Positions 7,496 to 15,554 are shown, counted from the stretch's first letter. The stretch is 17,329 nt of DNA from JBDKTH01 sp964558295 (GCA_964558295.1 CAZLDQ010000122.1:1-17329), one strand, 5' to 3'. The notes: generated by a model from the letters alone, not told the origin. Numbers and translations: made by a program.

Positions 7496-8470
7496 GTGAG
7501 CACTCCCCTTGTTCCAGAACCCAACGCAATTCGGCTGGCCATGCTCGGCATGGTCGACGGCAATGGCCATCCGTTCAGTTGGAGTGCGATGATCAATGGG
7601 CGTTACGATGCCCAGGCGATGGCCGATTGCGGCTATCCGCTGATTCCCAGGTATCTTGGTGCCGAACCGCCCGAGAACCTGGGGATTTCCGGCGTGCAAG
7701 TGACCCATGTCTGGTGCGAGGACCCGGTCCAGGCGGCTAAAGTGGCCCACGCAGCATTCATCCCCAACGTGGTGGAACGTCCGGAGGACGTGATCGGGCA
7801 TGTCGACGCCGTGATTCTTCCTACCGACCGGGGCGAGGAGCACGCCGAGCGCGCCCGCCCGTTTCTCGAAGCCGGTTTGCCGGTGTTTATTGACAAGCCG
7901 CTCTGCGATACGGAAGCCGACCTGCGCCAGTTTGTCGCCTGGCGCCGCGAAGGCAAGGCGTTTCTCTCGACCAGCGCATTGCGCTATGCCAAGGAGTTTG
8001 TCGAGGCCAAAGCAAGGCTCGTCGAGACGGTCGGCCAACCCCGGCTCGTGACGATTACGACGCCCAAGAGTTGGGAACGCTACGGAATCCATGCCTTGGA
8101 AGCCGTCTATTCGCTGCTCGCACCCGGAGGCTGGATGTCGGTCGTCAACACGGGGACGCCGTCGGCGAACATCGTCCACGCCCAGCATAAGGCGGGAGTT
8201 GACGTCGTACTGGCGGCTATCGCCGACATGTCGGGGGCTTTTGGCAAACTCAACGTTTACGGCACGAAGGGCGCGTTGGCCGCGAGTTACGTCGACACGT
8301 TCTTTTCCTTCAAGGCTCAATTGGTCGCATTCATCCAGTACCTTCGCACCGGCGAGCTGCCGTTTCCCTTCGAGGAAACGGTGGAGTTGATGAAGCTCCT
8401 CATTGCCGGCATCCGCAGCCGCGAAGAGTCGGGCCGGCGCGTCTGGCTGGACGAAATCGAGACTCGTTGA
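7496..8470 (+). CDS. Gfo/Idh/MocA-like oxidoreductase, divergent
   Basis: 324 residues from a GTG start, 9 bases after the fusion gene; there is no good ribosome site, so translational coupling is likely. The N-terminal strand is followed by GMVDGNGHPFSWSAMING (18-35) rather than the usual G-x-G-x-x-G nucleotide loop. The later MocA features are present: CEDPVQAAKVA (74-84), PTDRGEEHAERARPFLEAGLP (as a continuous helix region ~109-129), IDKPL (132-136, the EKP-equivalent) and YGIHALEAVYSLL (196-208) with His199 as the probable catalytic residue. Near the C-terminus lies the GELPFPFEETVELMKLLIAG region that closes many family members. No signal peptide. It probably oxidises or reduces a sugar or sugar lactone in the same pathway as the fusion protein. 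The exact reaction cannot be assigned. Confidence 0.85.
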   Translation: MSTPLVPEPNAIRLAMLGMVDGNGHPFSWSAMINGRYDAQAMADCGYPLIPRYLGAEPPENLGISGVQVTHVWCEDPVQAAKVAHAAFIPNVVERPEDVIGHVDAVILPTDRGEEHAERARPFLEAGLPVFIDKPLCDTEADLRQFVAWRREGKAFLSTSALRYAKEFVEAKARLVETVGQPRLVTITTPKSWERYGIHALEAVYSLLAPGGWMSVVNTGTPSANIVHAQHKAGVDVVLAAIADMSGAFGKLNVYGTKGALAASYVDTFFSFKAQLVAFIQYLRTGELPFPFEETVELMKLLIAGIRSREESGRRVWLDEIETR

Positions 8471-8536
8471 CGGGGGCGTTGCCAGGCGATTCCTCGCGGC
8501 TCCCCAAGCTTGCTATCGCGGGGCCGGCGGTTGCAA

Positions 8537-8567
8537 TCAGGGAACCCTGAGGATTAGAATTCCTATC
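8537..8567. promoter_or_regulatory. Two adjoining palindromes, candidate operator
   Basis: In the 210-base gap before the 758-residue protein gene, TCAGGG-AA-CCCTGA (8537-8550) is a palindrome with perfect six-base arms. One base later, GATTAGAATTCCTATC (8552-8567) is an imperfect 16-base palindrome with 12 matching positions centred on GAATTC. A tandem pair of this size is what a dimeric repressor such as the AraR-type regulator might bind. No clear -10/-35 promoter was identified beside it, so the role is an inference. The remainder of the gap shows no gene or terminator. Confidence 0.35.
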
Positions 8568-8680
8568 AGTCAGCGTCCCTCGTTGGCAGAGCCTGTGGCG
8601 TCCGGCACGTCGGGCGACATTCCGGGGGGCCTGCGCGGAGGGTTTGGCGATCAAATGGCTTCCCCTGAAAGGACAGACGC

Positions 8681-10957
8681 ATGTTCTCCGTATCGGTAGT
8701 TGCTGGTCGTTTATCGTCGGGGATGCGGTCATTACGTTGGACCGTCATCGCCGTTTCGTGGTGGATACTTGCCGTGGGAAGCTCGGTCCTGGCGGAACCG
8801 GCCAGCGGCCCACGCGACCTCTCGGGCTGGTGCGGCGGCATTGGCATCGCCTTTGGCATGCCTTCACGCGATATCGCCGACGTGACCGAGATGGGCTATG
8901 AGATCGTTTGGGGGAGCGAGGATCCTCGCGCCATCGAATTGCTTGGCGTCTCGGTGTTTCGCTACTGGAACAGCATCGTGGAAACCTCGCTGAAGGGCTC
9001 GGGGTATGACTTCAGCGGGATGGCCGACAAGGACGAGGCCGCGAAGCTGGCTTTCGACGCATGGATGCAGCGTGTCTATGGCGTGAAGGGACTCTCGAAG
9101 TACGCCAAAGTACGCTATAACCCGAAGGGAGCTTATGGCGACGTGGCTGGCAGCATGGATTTGTCGTCCGAGAATGAACTGGTGAAGGCCGTGATTGCCA
9201 GGTACCTGCAAGGGTTTGACAAGGACGGCATCACCCACGGCGGCATCGGTCTGGATAATGCCGGCAAGGTGCCTCAGGAGTTTCTGGAAACGCTGGCTCG
9301 CCGGTTGAACGCGCGTGGCTTGGGCATCGCCGCGAATGGCTGCCCGGACCAGTATCTCACCTACATTGATTTCTTCGGCAACGAGGGCTTTCCGTTTTCC
9401 ATCCCCTACGCACGCCATGCGCGAGAGAAGGGCCTGCGCGGCATCTTGGGCGAGTTCACCATGCAGCATCTCTCCGGTGGCGAGTTGGATGCTTACCTGA
9501 AGAACAAACTCTTCAACGGGATCGTCTTCTTCGGCTACACGAATGGTGGAACCGCTGCTGGGGCCCGCTACTCGGCCTACTGCTCACGGCCCGACGTGTA
9601 CCACCATCAGCGTTGGGTGCTGCGCAAGTTGGTCCCGATTTCCCGCGCGGTTCAGCGGGCTGGTCGCCAGAAGGAGCCGGGGGCGAAGCTGGCGTCGGCC
9701 GCAGCTCCCGTCAGCGAAGCCGTCGCGTTGCCGTCAGGTGTTACGGTGGACGCCGAGGGCAAGGTGAAGGAACTCAAACGACGTGAGGCAGGACTCGATC
9801 GCATCACCGGACGAACGTCGGCGACGTCGCCGCTCGTTGTCCGCTATGGGAACGACATTACCAAGGGCATCTTCCTCTTCATCGACTCTGGACAGCCGGA
9901 AGAAGTGGTCTGTGACGTGCAGAAGCTGGGGCTGGGCGAGGACGTCCTGGTCTTCGACGAGTTCGCCGGACGAGTGCTTAACGGGAAACTCGCCGCCGGC
10001 GCTTTGACGTTCAAGACCGTTGAGGGCCCAAGCGTGGTGCAGTTGGGGAGTACGACTGTTGTGGCAAAAAACGTCCTGGCGCGGACGGCCGAGGGCCTGC
10101 GCCTCCAGCTCACGCAGCGGGCGCTGGATCGCAAGATGGGGATTCATTTTCCGCACAAGGCATGGTCGCGGTTCTGTCAGGCCGGAAAGTGGGACGCCAC
10201 CGTGGCCCACACCGGCAAGAGGAGCTTGGCGTTGATCGGCGGGACCTATACCGCCACAATGCCCCAATGGAAGTACTTCAACCGCCAGGGCGCAGCGCAG
10301 TTCGTTTCGCTGAATCAGACCACGCCTCAGCCTATTCGGTTGCGAGGCTTCAGCAAGGCCCGAGAGGTTGTCGCATCCGAGGAAGTCTTGCTCGATACTC
10401 CGGCCGCTCGCCGTCGCCACTTCGACGCCCGCGAGGGGCACATCTACGGTATGCATCTCTACCTGGACTACCAGGACGGCCAGTGGCCCAGCGTGCACAC
10501 CGTTCTCTTCTCGCCGGGGACACACGACTGGGAGGAGAAGAGCATCCGCGTGGAACCTGTTCGTCCGGTAAAGACGGCCATGGTATTGCTCGAATTCCAC
10601 CAGCCCCAGGGCGCTGCATGGTTTGACGATCTGACGCTTTCCCATGGAGAAGGGCCTGAGCACAACCTGTTGGCTGCCCCCAGCTTCGAGGAGGAAGACT
10701 CGGCCGCCGTTCAGGCCCAGGCGATCAGCGAGGAATATGAGAAGCAGGTGCAGACGCTGCTCAAGGCGGTGGATGCTGCCGCGAATTCGTCCAACCCGGC
10801 CGACTTGCTCGCGGCGATCAGACAACAGATCGACACCCTGGCCGCCTCGGTGACCGATAAGGGGTTGGCGTCTTACTTCCCCCGCGAGCTTCGCGACCTG
10901 GACGATGCAAGGGAGAAGCTCAGACTGTGCACACAGCTTCTGGCTGAGCGAAGGTAA
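8681..10957 (+). CDS. Large exported protein of unrecognised family, possible TIM-barrel glycosidase with C-terminal jelly-roll
   Basis: 758 residues; AAAGGA (8668-8673) precedes the ATG by seven bases. Residues 1-38 are a signal peptide (hydrophobic WTVIAVSWWILAVGSSVLA), although the in-frame Met15 would give a more ordinary length. I do not recognise the family. Residues ~45-330 alternate helices and strands in a barrel-like way, with acidic residues on strand ends: GGIGLDN (Asp192), FFGNEGFP (Glu235) and GILGEFTMQHL (Glu258). The region ~330-480 is beta-rich. Residues ~505-655 resemble a carbohydrate-binding jelly-roll (GKRSLALIGG, then WEEKSIRVEPVRPVKTAMVLLE and AAWFDDLTLS). Residues ~660-758 are helical. 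An exported glycan-active enzyme is the likeliest reading from context. It is followed at 194 bases by the DUF1080 gene. Confidence 0.7.
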   Translation: MFSVSVVAGRLSSGMRSLRWTVIAVSWWILAVGSSVLAEPASGPRDLSGWCGGIGIAFGMPSRDIADVTEMGYEIVWGSEDPRAIELLGVSVFRYWNSIVETSLKGSGYDFSGMADKDEAAKLAFDAWMQRVYGVKGLSKYAKVRYNPKGAYGDVAGSMDLSSENELVKAVIARYLQGFDKDGITHGGIGLDNAGKVPQEFLETLARRLNARGLGIAANGCPDQYLTYIDFFGNEGFPFSIPYARHAREKGLRGILGEFTMQHLSGGELDAYLKNKLFNGIVFFGYTNGGTAAGARYSAYCSRPDVYHHQRWVLRKLVPISRAVQRAGRQKEPGAKLASAAAPVSEAVALPSGVTVDAEGKVKELKRREAGLDRITGRTSATSPLVVRYGNDITKGIFLFIDSGQPEEVVCDVQKLGLGEDVLVFDEFAGRVLNGKLAAGALTFKTVEGPSVVQLGSTTVVAKNVLARTAEGLRLQLTQRALDRKMGIHFPHKAWSRFCQAGKWDATVAHTGKRSLALIGGTYTATMPQWKYFNRQGAAQFVSLNQTTPQPIRLRGFSKAREVVASEEVLLDTPAARRRHFDAREGHIYGMHLYLDYQDGQWPSVHTVLFSPGTHDWEEKSIRVEPVRPVKTAMVLLEFHQPQGAAWFDDLTLSHGEGPEHNLLAAPSFEEEDSAAVQAQAISEEYEKQVQTLLKAVDAAANSSNPADLLAAIRQQIDTLAASVTDKGLASYFPRELRDLDDAREKLRLCTQLLAERR

Positions 10958-11007
10958 GGACGCTCGATGCTTGAGTGGCAGGGATGCAATAGAATTCCGT
11001 GTACGCC

Positions 11008-11047
11008 ACCGATTGGGAGGGCCGTCGCCTCCCAACCGCCTATCGGT
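11008..11047 (+). other. Strong stem-loop between the 758-residue protein gene and the DUF1080 gene
   Basis: TTGGGAGG (11013-11020) pairs perfectly with CCTCCCAA (11028-11035) around the seven-base loop GCCGTCG. An outer stem ACCGAT (11008-11013) pairs with ATCGGT (11042-11047), leaving a bulge on the right side. No T-run follows, so it is not a canonical rho-independent terminator; it could protect or process mRNA ends, or be a weak terminator. Confidence 0.5.
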
Positions 11048-11072
11048 AAAGGATAAAGTCGCGCGCCAGGAG

Positions 11073-11099
11073 TGGCAATTCGGATCGATCGGCTATACT
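11073..11099 (+). promoter_or_regulatory. Candidate promoter of the DUF1080 gene
   Basis: TATACT (11094-11099) matches five of six bases of the sigma-70-type -10 box and lies 52 bases before the ATG. The best upstream box is TGGCAA (11073-11078), only three of six and 15 bases away, so the -35 is poor. It lies downstream of the stem-loop at 11008-11047, which would fit an independent transcript. Confidence 0.35.
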
Positions 11100-11151
11100 G
11101 TAGTGTGGATTGGCTTTGCTCAGTCCTGTTCTTCACCCTTAGGAGATTCCT

Positions 11152-11892
11152 ATGCTTCGCACCTTGACGTTCCTCCTTTTGGCCGTATCTTCCCTCAATG
11201 CCTTGGCTGCCGAGGAGCCGCAACTGGCCCCTGCCGAACCGGCCGACATGATTCGCATTTTCAACGGAAAAGACCTGACTGGGTGGGACGGCGATCCGCG
11301 GCTTTGGTCTGTGCGCGACGGCGTCATTCACGGCGAAACGACTCCCGAACAACCGACCAACGCCAACACGTTTCTCATCTGGAAGGGGGGCACAACGAAA
11401 GACTTCCAACTGCGTCTGTCGTTCCGTTTGGACGAAGCGAACAACTCGGGAATCCAGTACCGGTCTAAGCACATCACCGAGGGCAAGGTCCGGAACAAGT
11501 GGGTCGTGCGCGGCTATCAGCACGAGCTTCGTAACGAGACCACGCTACCCAACGTCTCCGGCTTCATCTACGACGAAGGCGGAAAACGCGGACGCATTTG
11601 TCTAGCTGGCGAAAAGGCCACCTGGGGCGCGGATGGTAAAAAGCAGGTCAACGGCACGTTGATCACTGCGGAAGAGTACAAGAAGCTGTTCAGACTGGAC
11701 GACTGGAACGACGTCGTCATCATCGCCCAAGGGAATCACATCCAGCACTATCTCAACAACCGGCTGATTCTCGATTTCACCGACAACGCCCCGGATCTGG
11801 CACTTTTGGACGGCATTTTGGCCTTGCAACTCCATGCAGGCAAACCGTTCTGGGTGGAGTTCAAGGACATCCGCATCAAGGAGATAAAGTAG
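11152..11892 (+). CDS. DUF1080 protein (3-keto-disaccharide/3-keto-glycoside hydrolase-like), exported
   Basis: 246 residues with AGGAG (11141-11145) six bases before the ATG. Residues 1-19 are a signal peptide (LTFLLLAVSSLNALA|A). The DUF1080 jelly-roll is complete: IFNGKDLTGWDG (36-47), WSVRDGVIHGET (52-63), FQLRLSFRLDEANNSGIQYRS (the strand pair ~85-105), GYQHEL (121-126), GFIYDE (137-142), WNDVVIIAQGN (185-195) and LALQLHAGKPFWVEFKDIRIK (~223-243). Members studied in gut Bacteroides act on 3-keto-glycosides made by Gfo/Idh/MocA dehydrogenases; the two such dehydrogenases in this window are consistent with that route. Here the DUF1080 protein is exported while both dehydrogenases lack signal peptides. 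It converges on the large minus-strand gene. Confidence 0.9.
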   Translation: MLRTLTFLLLAVSSLNALAAEEPQLAPAEPADMIRIFNGKDLTGWDGDPRLWSVRDGVIHGETTPEQPTNANTFLIWKGGTTKDFQLRLSFRLDEANNSGIQYRSKHITEGKVRNKWVVRGYQHELRNETTLPNVSGFIYDEGGKRGRICLAGEKATWGADGKKQVNGTLITAEEYKKLFRLDDWNDVVIIAQGNHIQHYLNNRLILDFTDNAPDLALLDGILALQLHAGKPFWVEFKDIRIKEIK

Positions 11893-11927
11893 CCCGCCTG
11901 GCTGGCACCAGTCGGCAAGACTCCTTG

Positions 11928-11960
11928 AGGGCCCGCGTAGAAAAAAGACGAGCCCTTCGT
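11928..11960. terminator. Weak candidate terminator between convergent genes
   Basis: On the minus strand a four-base stem ACGA/TCGT (11960-11957 with 11951-11948) is followed one base later by six Ts (11946-11941), a minimal rho-independent layout for the large minus-strand gene. An alternative stem, AGGGC (11928-11932) with GCCCT (11952-11956), overlaps it and would serve either direction but lacks a T-run on the plus strand. Both are weak. Confidence 0.3.
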
Positions 11961-11972
11961 GGAATGAGACTG

Positions 11973-12007
11973 CCCCCGCGGTACGCCTTACTTGGCGGCC
12001 GCGGGGG
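11973..12007. other. GC-rich inverted repeat around the stop codon of the large minus-strand gene
   Basis: CCCCCGCGG (11973-11981) is perfectly inverted as CCGCGGGGG (11999-12007), nine G/C pairs with the TAA stop codon (11990-11988) in the 17-base loop. It could stabilise the mRNA end or help terminate converging transcripts. Confidence 0.45.
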
Positions 12008-15000
12008 ATTCTGTGGCGATGCCCAGCCGGGCGGCGCGGTCCAAGCCGAAGACCGTCTGCCGGGTGCCTTGCGTGAACCCCTTGCCCATTCCACCCGTGT
12101 GTCCTGCGAGTTCCTCTCCCACCATTTCCCGCCAAAAAGCCGCGTAACGTGGCTCGTGGGTGAACTCATAGGCTGCGGCGACAAGCTCCGCGTTCATCAG
12201 GCAGGTGACGCCGCGATAGCCGGTACGCCGGTACTTTTCGCAGTTGGTAATGTAGCGGAAGCCTTGCCCGGGGATCCAGCTTTCGTTCATCAGCCAGTCG
12301 GCGCCGCGCACGAGCATCTGCCGCACCTCGGGTCGATCGAGCGGCTCTTCGTCCAGGTAGCGGAGAATGCCGAACGACAGTACGCCCACGGCAAAGGCCT
12401 TGCCGCCATAGGTGGGCACGTTGTCGGTTTCGTTCAGCGGCGGCCAGTGTGGCCAGCCGCCGGTGGTCGGGTCTTGTCGTTCTTGTACACGTTCGATGAT
12501 CAGTCGGGCGGCGTTCAGATAGTAGGGATTGCCCGTGAATCGGTAGGCGGTCACGGCATTGATCAGCGGCCAAGCGGCGGTCCGTTCGATGCTGAAATCG
12601 AACCGCGGGGTGAGTTTTTCGGCTTGGTTGGTACACACTCGGTCGGCCACGTCGCGGAGGAACCGATCGCCCGTGAGCGCCGCATAGATCCAGTTCCCCT
12701 CCTGGAAGATGTGCCCCTGGCGATCGATGGCCCCTTGCAGCATGTTGGCGCCGTAAAGGTCCAAGTAACTCTCCAGCCGTTTGTCGTCGGGATAGCGTGC
12801 ACGAAGTACGTCGGGCTTCAGCGGAGTGCCGACGTGGTTGAAGCTATGCTCGTAGACCAAGCCATTGAGGTCGGCGGCCCCCGGCCCGTGCAGCGTGTCG
12901 ACGCTGCTCACATGCCGGGCCATTTCCAGCCCGCGGAGGAAGTAGCGGCGGTCGCCGCTCCGCATCCACTGCACGGCCGTGGACCACGCCATGTCGTATT
13001 CGCTGTTACCGTAGTTGAGCACGCGCTCGCCGAACCAGTCGCCAAAATGCATCCAGCCGTAGGTACGCTGCTGTTGCCGATCGTCCAAGCTTTTCTGGAA
13101 ACTGGTCTCATAGTAGCGTTCGTACTGTTCCCACTTGCCGGGTGTCTGGGGAAAGATCGGACGTCCCAGGACGCCCGTCGCACAGAGATACGCCGGAGGG
13201 GCTTGGGGCACCAGGGGCTGAGCCGTCCAGGCGGCCAACCGTTCTGGCTGGTCGCCCGGATTGTGCTTGACCCAGACTTGGCGGCGGATGAGTTGCCCGC
13301 CGTTCACGAGGTACTCTCCGTCTTGACACCAGGCGTAGAGCTTGCTGAACTGCTTGAGGCTGGCCGGATCTTGGTAGGCGTTTTTGGATAGCGGCGGTAA
13401 CAGATCAACGCGGAGTCCCTCCGGTGTGATGGCCAGACCGTTGGGATAGGCTTCCCAGAAATGCGGCACCCAGATGGCCATTTGGTGCTGGTTCGATTGC
13501 AGCACCGCTAAGCCAGTGGCTCGTTTGCCCTGCTCGCAGCCCGAGGGGGTCTCAAGAAGGAAGTGATCGTCGCGATCCTGGATCAGCGACAGGCCTTTCC
13601 CGGTGATGGGGCGTAGCGGCATGCCTTCAAGCGAGCCTTGGATGGGGCCCAGCGGTCGAAAAGCGAGGAGACTGATGGAACGCAACGTGCGAAAATTCCG
13701 GGGTTTCTGGTCGCTGCTGACCGAGATGTCCCAACCGTGCAGGTTGCCTTTCCAGAGTTGCCACCGCACGAGGTACGACCAATCGGCTGGGCCTTGGGGA
13801 CCGAGCAAGGGGCCGCCCCATTTCACGACGGCGTGAACCGGCCCGTTGCTCTCCACGGCAAAACTCGCCGGATCAGCCGGCCCGCAGGTGAGCCCGACGC
13901 CCTGGCCATCGACCACTTGCAGGCCGCCCATCGGGGAGCTGCGATCCTTGCTGATTTCCAGGGAGCTTCCCTCGGCAACGAGTCTCCAGGCTTGTGGTGT
14001 GTCGTTGACAGTCAACAGCGGCACGTCCGCGGCCGCGTGGGGCCAGTCCGGCTTGGATTGCAGGCGATAGGTAACCGCTTCGGGCCCGGTGTCGGCCAGG
14101 AAACTCAGCACGGCCCATTTGACGCTGCCGTCGGGCCAGCGAGAGAACAACTCGGCTTGCAGCGGCACAGGTTTGTTCTGCGGGTCGAACAGGCGCAGGT
14201 CCTCGACCCTCGCCAGCCGGCCGCGGCCAAAGGGCATCCCGATCTTGGCCGGCCAAGCCGAACGCGGGTGTTCCGTCGGTTCGGCCACCTGCAGGAGAAT
14301 CGTGTCGGGCACGGTTGCCGGCGCGACCGGTGGAGCCGCCTGGAATCGCAGCACCTCGGAAACGACAGGATGCCCGCCGTGCTTGGTCACGATGCGTGCC
14401 TGGTACCCCTTGCCTGGCATCAGCCCCGTCAACTGCACGCGATGGTTGCGCCCCCGATATGCGTTCGGCTCGGTCTTGTGCTCAAAGCCGCCGGTTCCGT
14501 ATTCCACGCAGCCGGTTTCCATGAGGCGGTTGGTGGTCCAGCAGAGATCCACCTTGCCGGGCGTTTCACACCAGGCGGCCAGATGCTCGCACCGGGGCTG
14601 GGGCAACTCGATCGGCACCGTGGCCAAAAGCAGTTGGTCTACACGGCAGGCGGCCTTGCCCACACAAGTGAAACCCAGCCGATCGCCAACCGACAGATCC
14701 AGGGGCTGGCAGAAGCAGAACAGGGCCGGCTCGTCTTCCGTGCCGGTGGCAGCGATGTGCCCCACCTTGCGCCCGTTGACCGTTACGGACAGTTCCTCCA
14801 TGCTGGCCGCCACATCACTCATGGCCAATGCGGGCCAATAACGGCCGGCGGTCTTCACCACGTAGGTGAACGAGTCACCGGGCTTGGCGCCGAGCAGCCG
14901 CCCGCCGTTGGCCTCGCGCACAAAACCTGATAGCTCCAGATCGCCGATGAACACCCCAAAGCCCCGCTTGCCCGAGTTGAGCCAATACTCCAACCCGCTG

Positions 15001-15554
15001 TAAGCCTCCTCGCGACGCACGTTTTCCGAGCATTGGGGCACGGGGAGGAAACGCAGATAGTCGTAATAGGCTGGGCCAGGATTGTCCTCCGGCGCGGCGA
15101 AGCGGTCGTCGATCCATAGCTCGAAGGGCTTGTCGCCGATCAGTCGCCGGCCCAGGTTCAACTCGCCCCCGGCATAGCGTTCCCACTGTCTCCCGTCCAA
15201 GGAATAGGCCAAGGGACGACCGGGGGCGCTAACATACACCTGATACCATCCCGGCTTCAAGTCGCGGACTACACTGTGCAGTGGTGGGGCGCCTTCCTCG
15301 GGAGTAACGCGATCGGTCTTCACCGACGGCGACGCGAGCACAGCCCCGCCCGATCGCTTCTGGTCGATCCGTTCTTCCCGGGTCCAGAGGTTCCAATGGT
15401 CGGCCGTCGTTCGGTCGCGCAGCCAGGCTCCCGTCGGCTTGGAGACCGCTTCGGCCTCGAAGACGATGCCTGGCGGGGTTACCGCGGAGGCCGTCTGGGA
15501 ACACAGCAACAGGATCCAGCCGAGGGGGATCGACAAGAAGATTGTGCGTTTCAT
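11988..15554 (-). CDS. Very large exported protein resembling exo-rhamnogalacturonan lyases (PL26/YetA-like), with added beta domains
   Basis: 1188 residues from ATG 15554; a GTG at 15563 would add three. No ribosome site is visible for either; the ATG gives a classic signal peptide (MKRTIFLSIPLGWILLLC then SQTASA). Residues ~28-170 and ~180-315 look like two carbohydrate-binding beta-sandwiches (WYQVYVSAPGRPLAYSLDG; FTYVVKTAGRYWPALAMSD). Residues ~320-407 resemble a fibronectin-III/purple-phosphatase N domain (ETGCVEYGTGG, GRNHRVQLTGLMPGKGYQARI). From ~415, AWPAKIGMPFGRGRL followed by LRLFDPQNKPVPLQAELFSRW and PDGSVKWAVLSF is the opening I associate with YetA/PcRGLX-type RIFT barrels. The C-terminal ~380 residues look like an alpha/alpha toroid (GDWFGERVLNYGNSEYDMAW, MARHVSSVDTLHGPG, GGWPHWPPLNETDN). 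Exo-lyase action on rhamnogalacturonan-like chains is the best guess; family placement was not searched. Confidence 0.7.
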   Translation of the reverse strand: MKRTIFLSIPLGWILLLCSQTASAVTPPGIVFEAEAVSKPTGAWLRDRTTADHWNLWTREERIDQKRSGGAVLASPSVKTDRVTPEEGAPPLHSVVRDLKPGWYQVYVSAPGRPLAYSLDGRQWERYAGGELNLGRRLIGDKPFELWIDDRFAAPEDNPGPAYYDYLRFLPVPQCSENVRREEAYSGLEYWLNSGKRGFGVFIGDLELSGFVREANGGRLLGAKPGDSFTYVVKTAGRYWPALAMSDVAASMEELSVTVNGRKVGHIAATGTEDEPALFCFCQPLDLSVGDRLGFTCVGKAACRVDQLLLATVPIELPQPRCEHLAAWCETPGKVDLCWTTNRLMETGCVEYGTGGFEHKTEPNAYRGRNHRVQLTGLMPGKGYQARIVTKHGGHPVVSEVLRFQAAPPVAPATVPDTILLQVAEPTEHPRSAWPAKIGMPFGRGRLARVEDLRLFDPQNKPVPLQAELFSRWPDGSVKWAVLSFLADTGPEAVTYRLQSKPDWPHAAADVPLLTVNDTPQAWRLVAEGSSLEISKDRSSPMGGLQVVDGQGVGLTCGPADPASFAVESNGPVHAVVKWGGPLLGPQGPADWSYLVRWQLWKGNLHGWDISVSSDQKPRNFRTLRSISLLAFRPLGPIQGSLEGMPLRPITGKGLSLIQDRDDHFLLETPSGCEQGKRATGLAVLQSNQHQMAIWVPHFWEAYPNGLAITPEGLRVDLLPPLSKNAYQDPASLKQFSKLYAWCQDGEYLVNGGQLIRRQVWVKHNPGDQPERLAAWTAQPLVPQAPPAYLCATGVLGRPIFPQTPGKWEQYERYYETSFQKSLDDRQQQRTYGWMHFGDWFGERVLNYGNSEYDMAWSTAVQWMRSGDRRYFLRGLEMARHVSSVDTLHGPGAADLNGLVYEHSFNHVGTPLKPDVLRARYPDDKRLESYLDLYGANMLQGAIDRQGHIFQEGNWIYAALTGDRFLRDVADRVCTNQAEKLTPRFDFSIERTAAWPLINAVTAYRFTGNPYYLNAARLIIERVQERQDPTTGGWPHWPPLNETDNVPTYGGKAFAVGVLSFGILRYLDEEPLDRPEVRQMLVRGADWLMNESWIPGQGFRYITNCEKYRRTGYRGVTCLMNAELVAAAYEFTHEPRYAAFWREMVGEELAGHTGGMGKGFTQGTRQTVFGLDRAARLGIATESPAAAK

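Noticed and set aside
6686..8320. Minus-strand open frame of 544 codons across the fusion protein and the second MocA gene
   Set aside because: It runs through two conserved genes on the opposite strand, including their junction; the sequence is typical antisense shadow.
11925..13391. Long plus-strand open frame (488 codons) opposite the large minus-strand gene
   Set aside because: It is antisense to a gene with a signal peptide and coherent domains. Its translation shows no family motif and looks like the mirror of GC-biased codons.
13638..14930. Second long plus-strand open frame (430 codons) opposite the same gene
   Set aside because: Antisense to the clearly coding strand, no recognisable domain, and no ribosome site that would set it apart.
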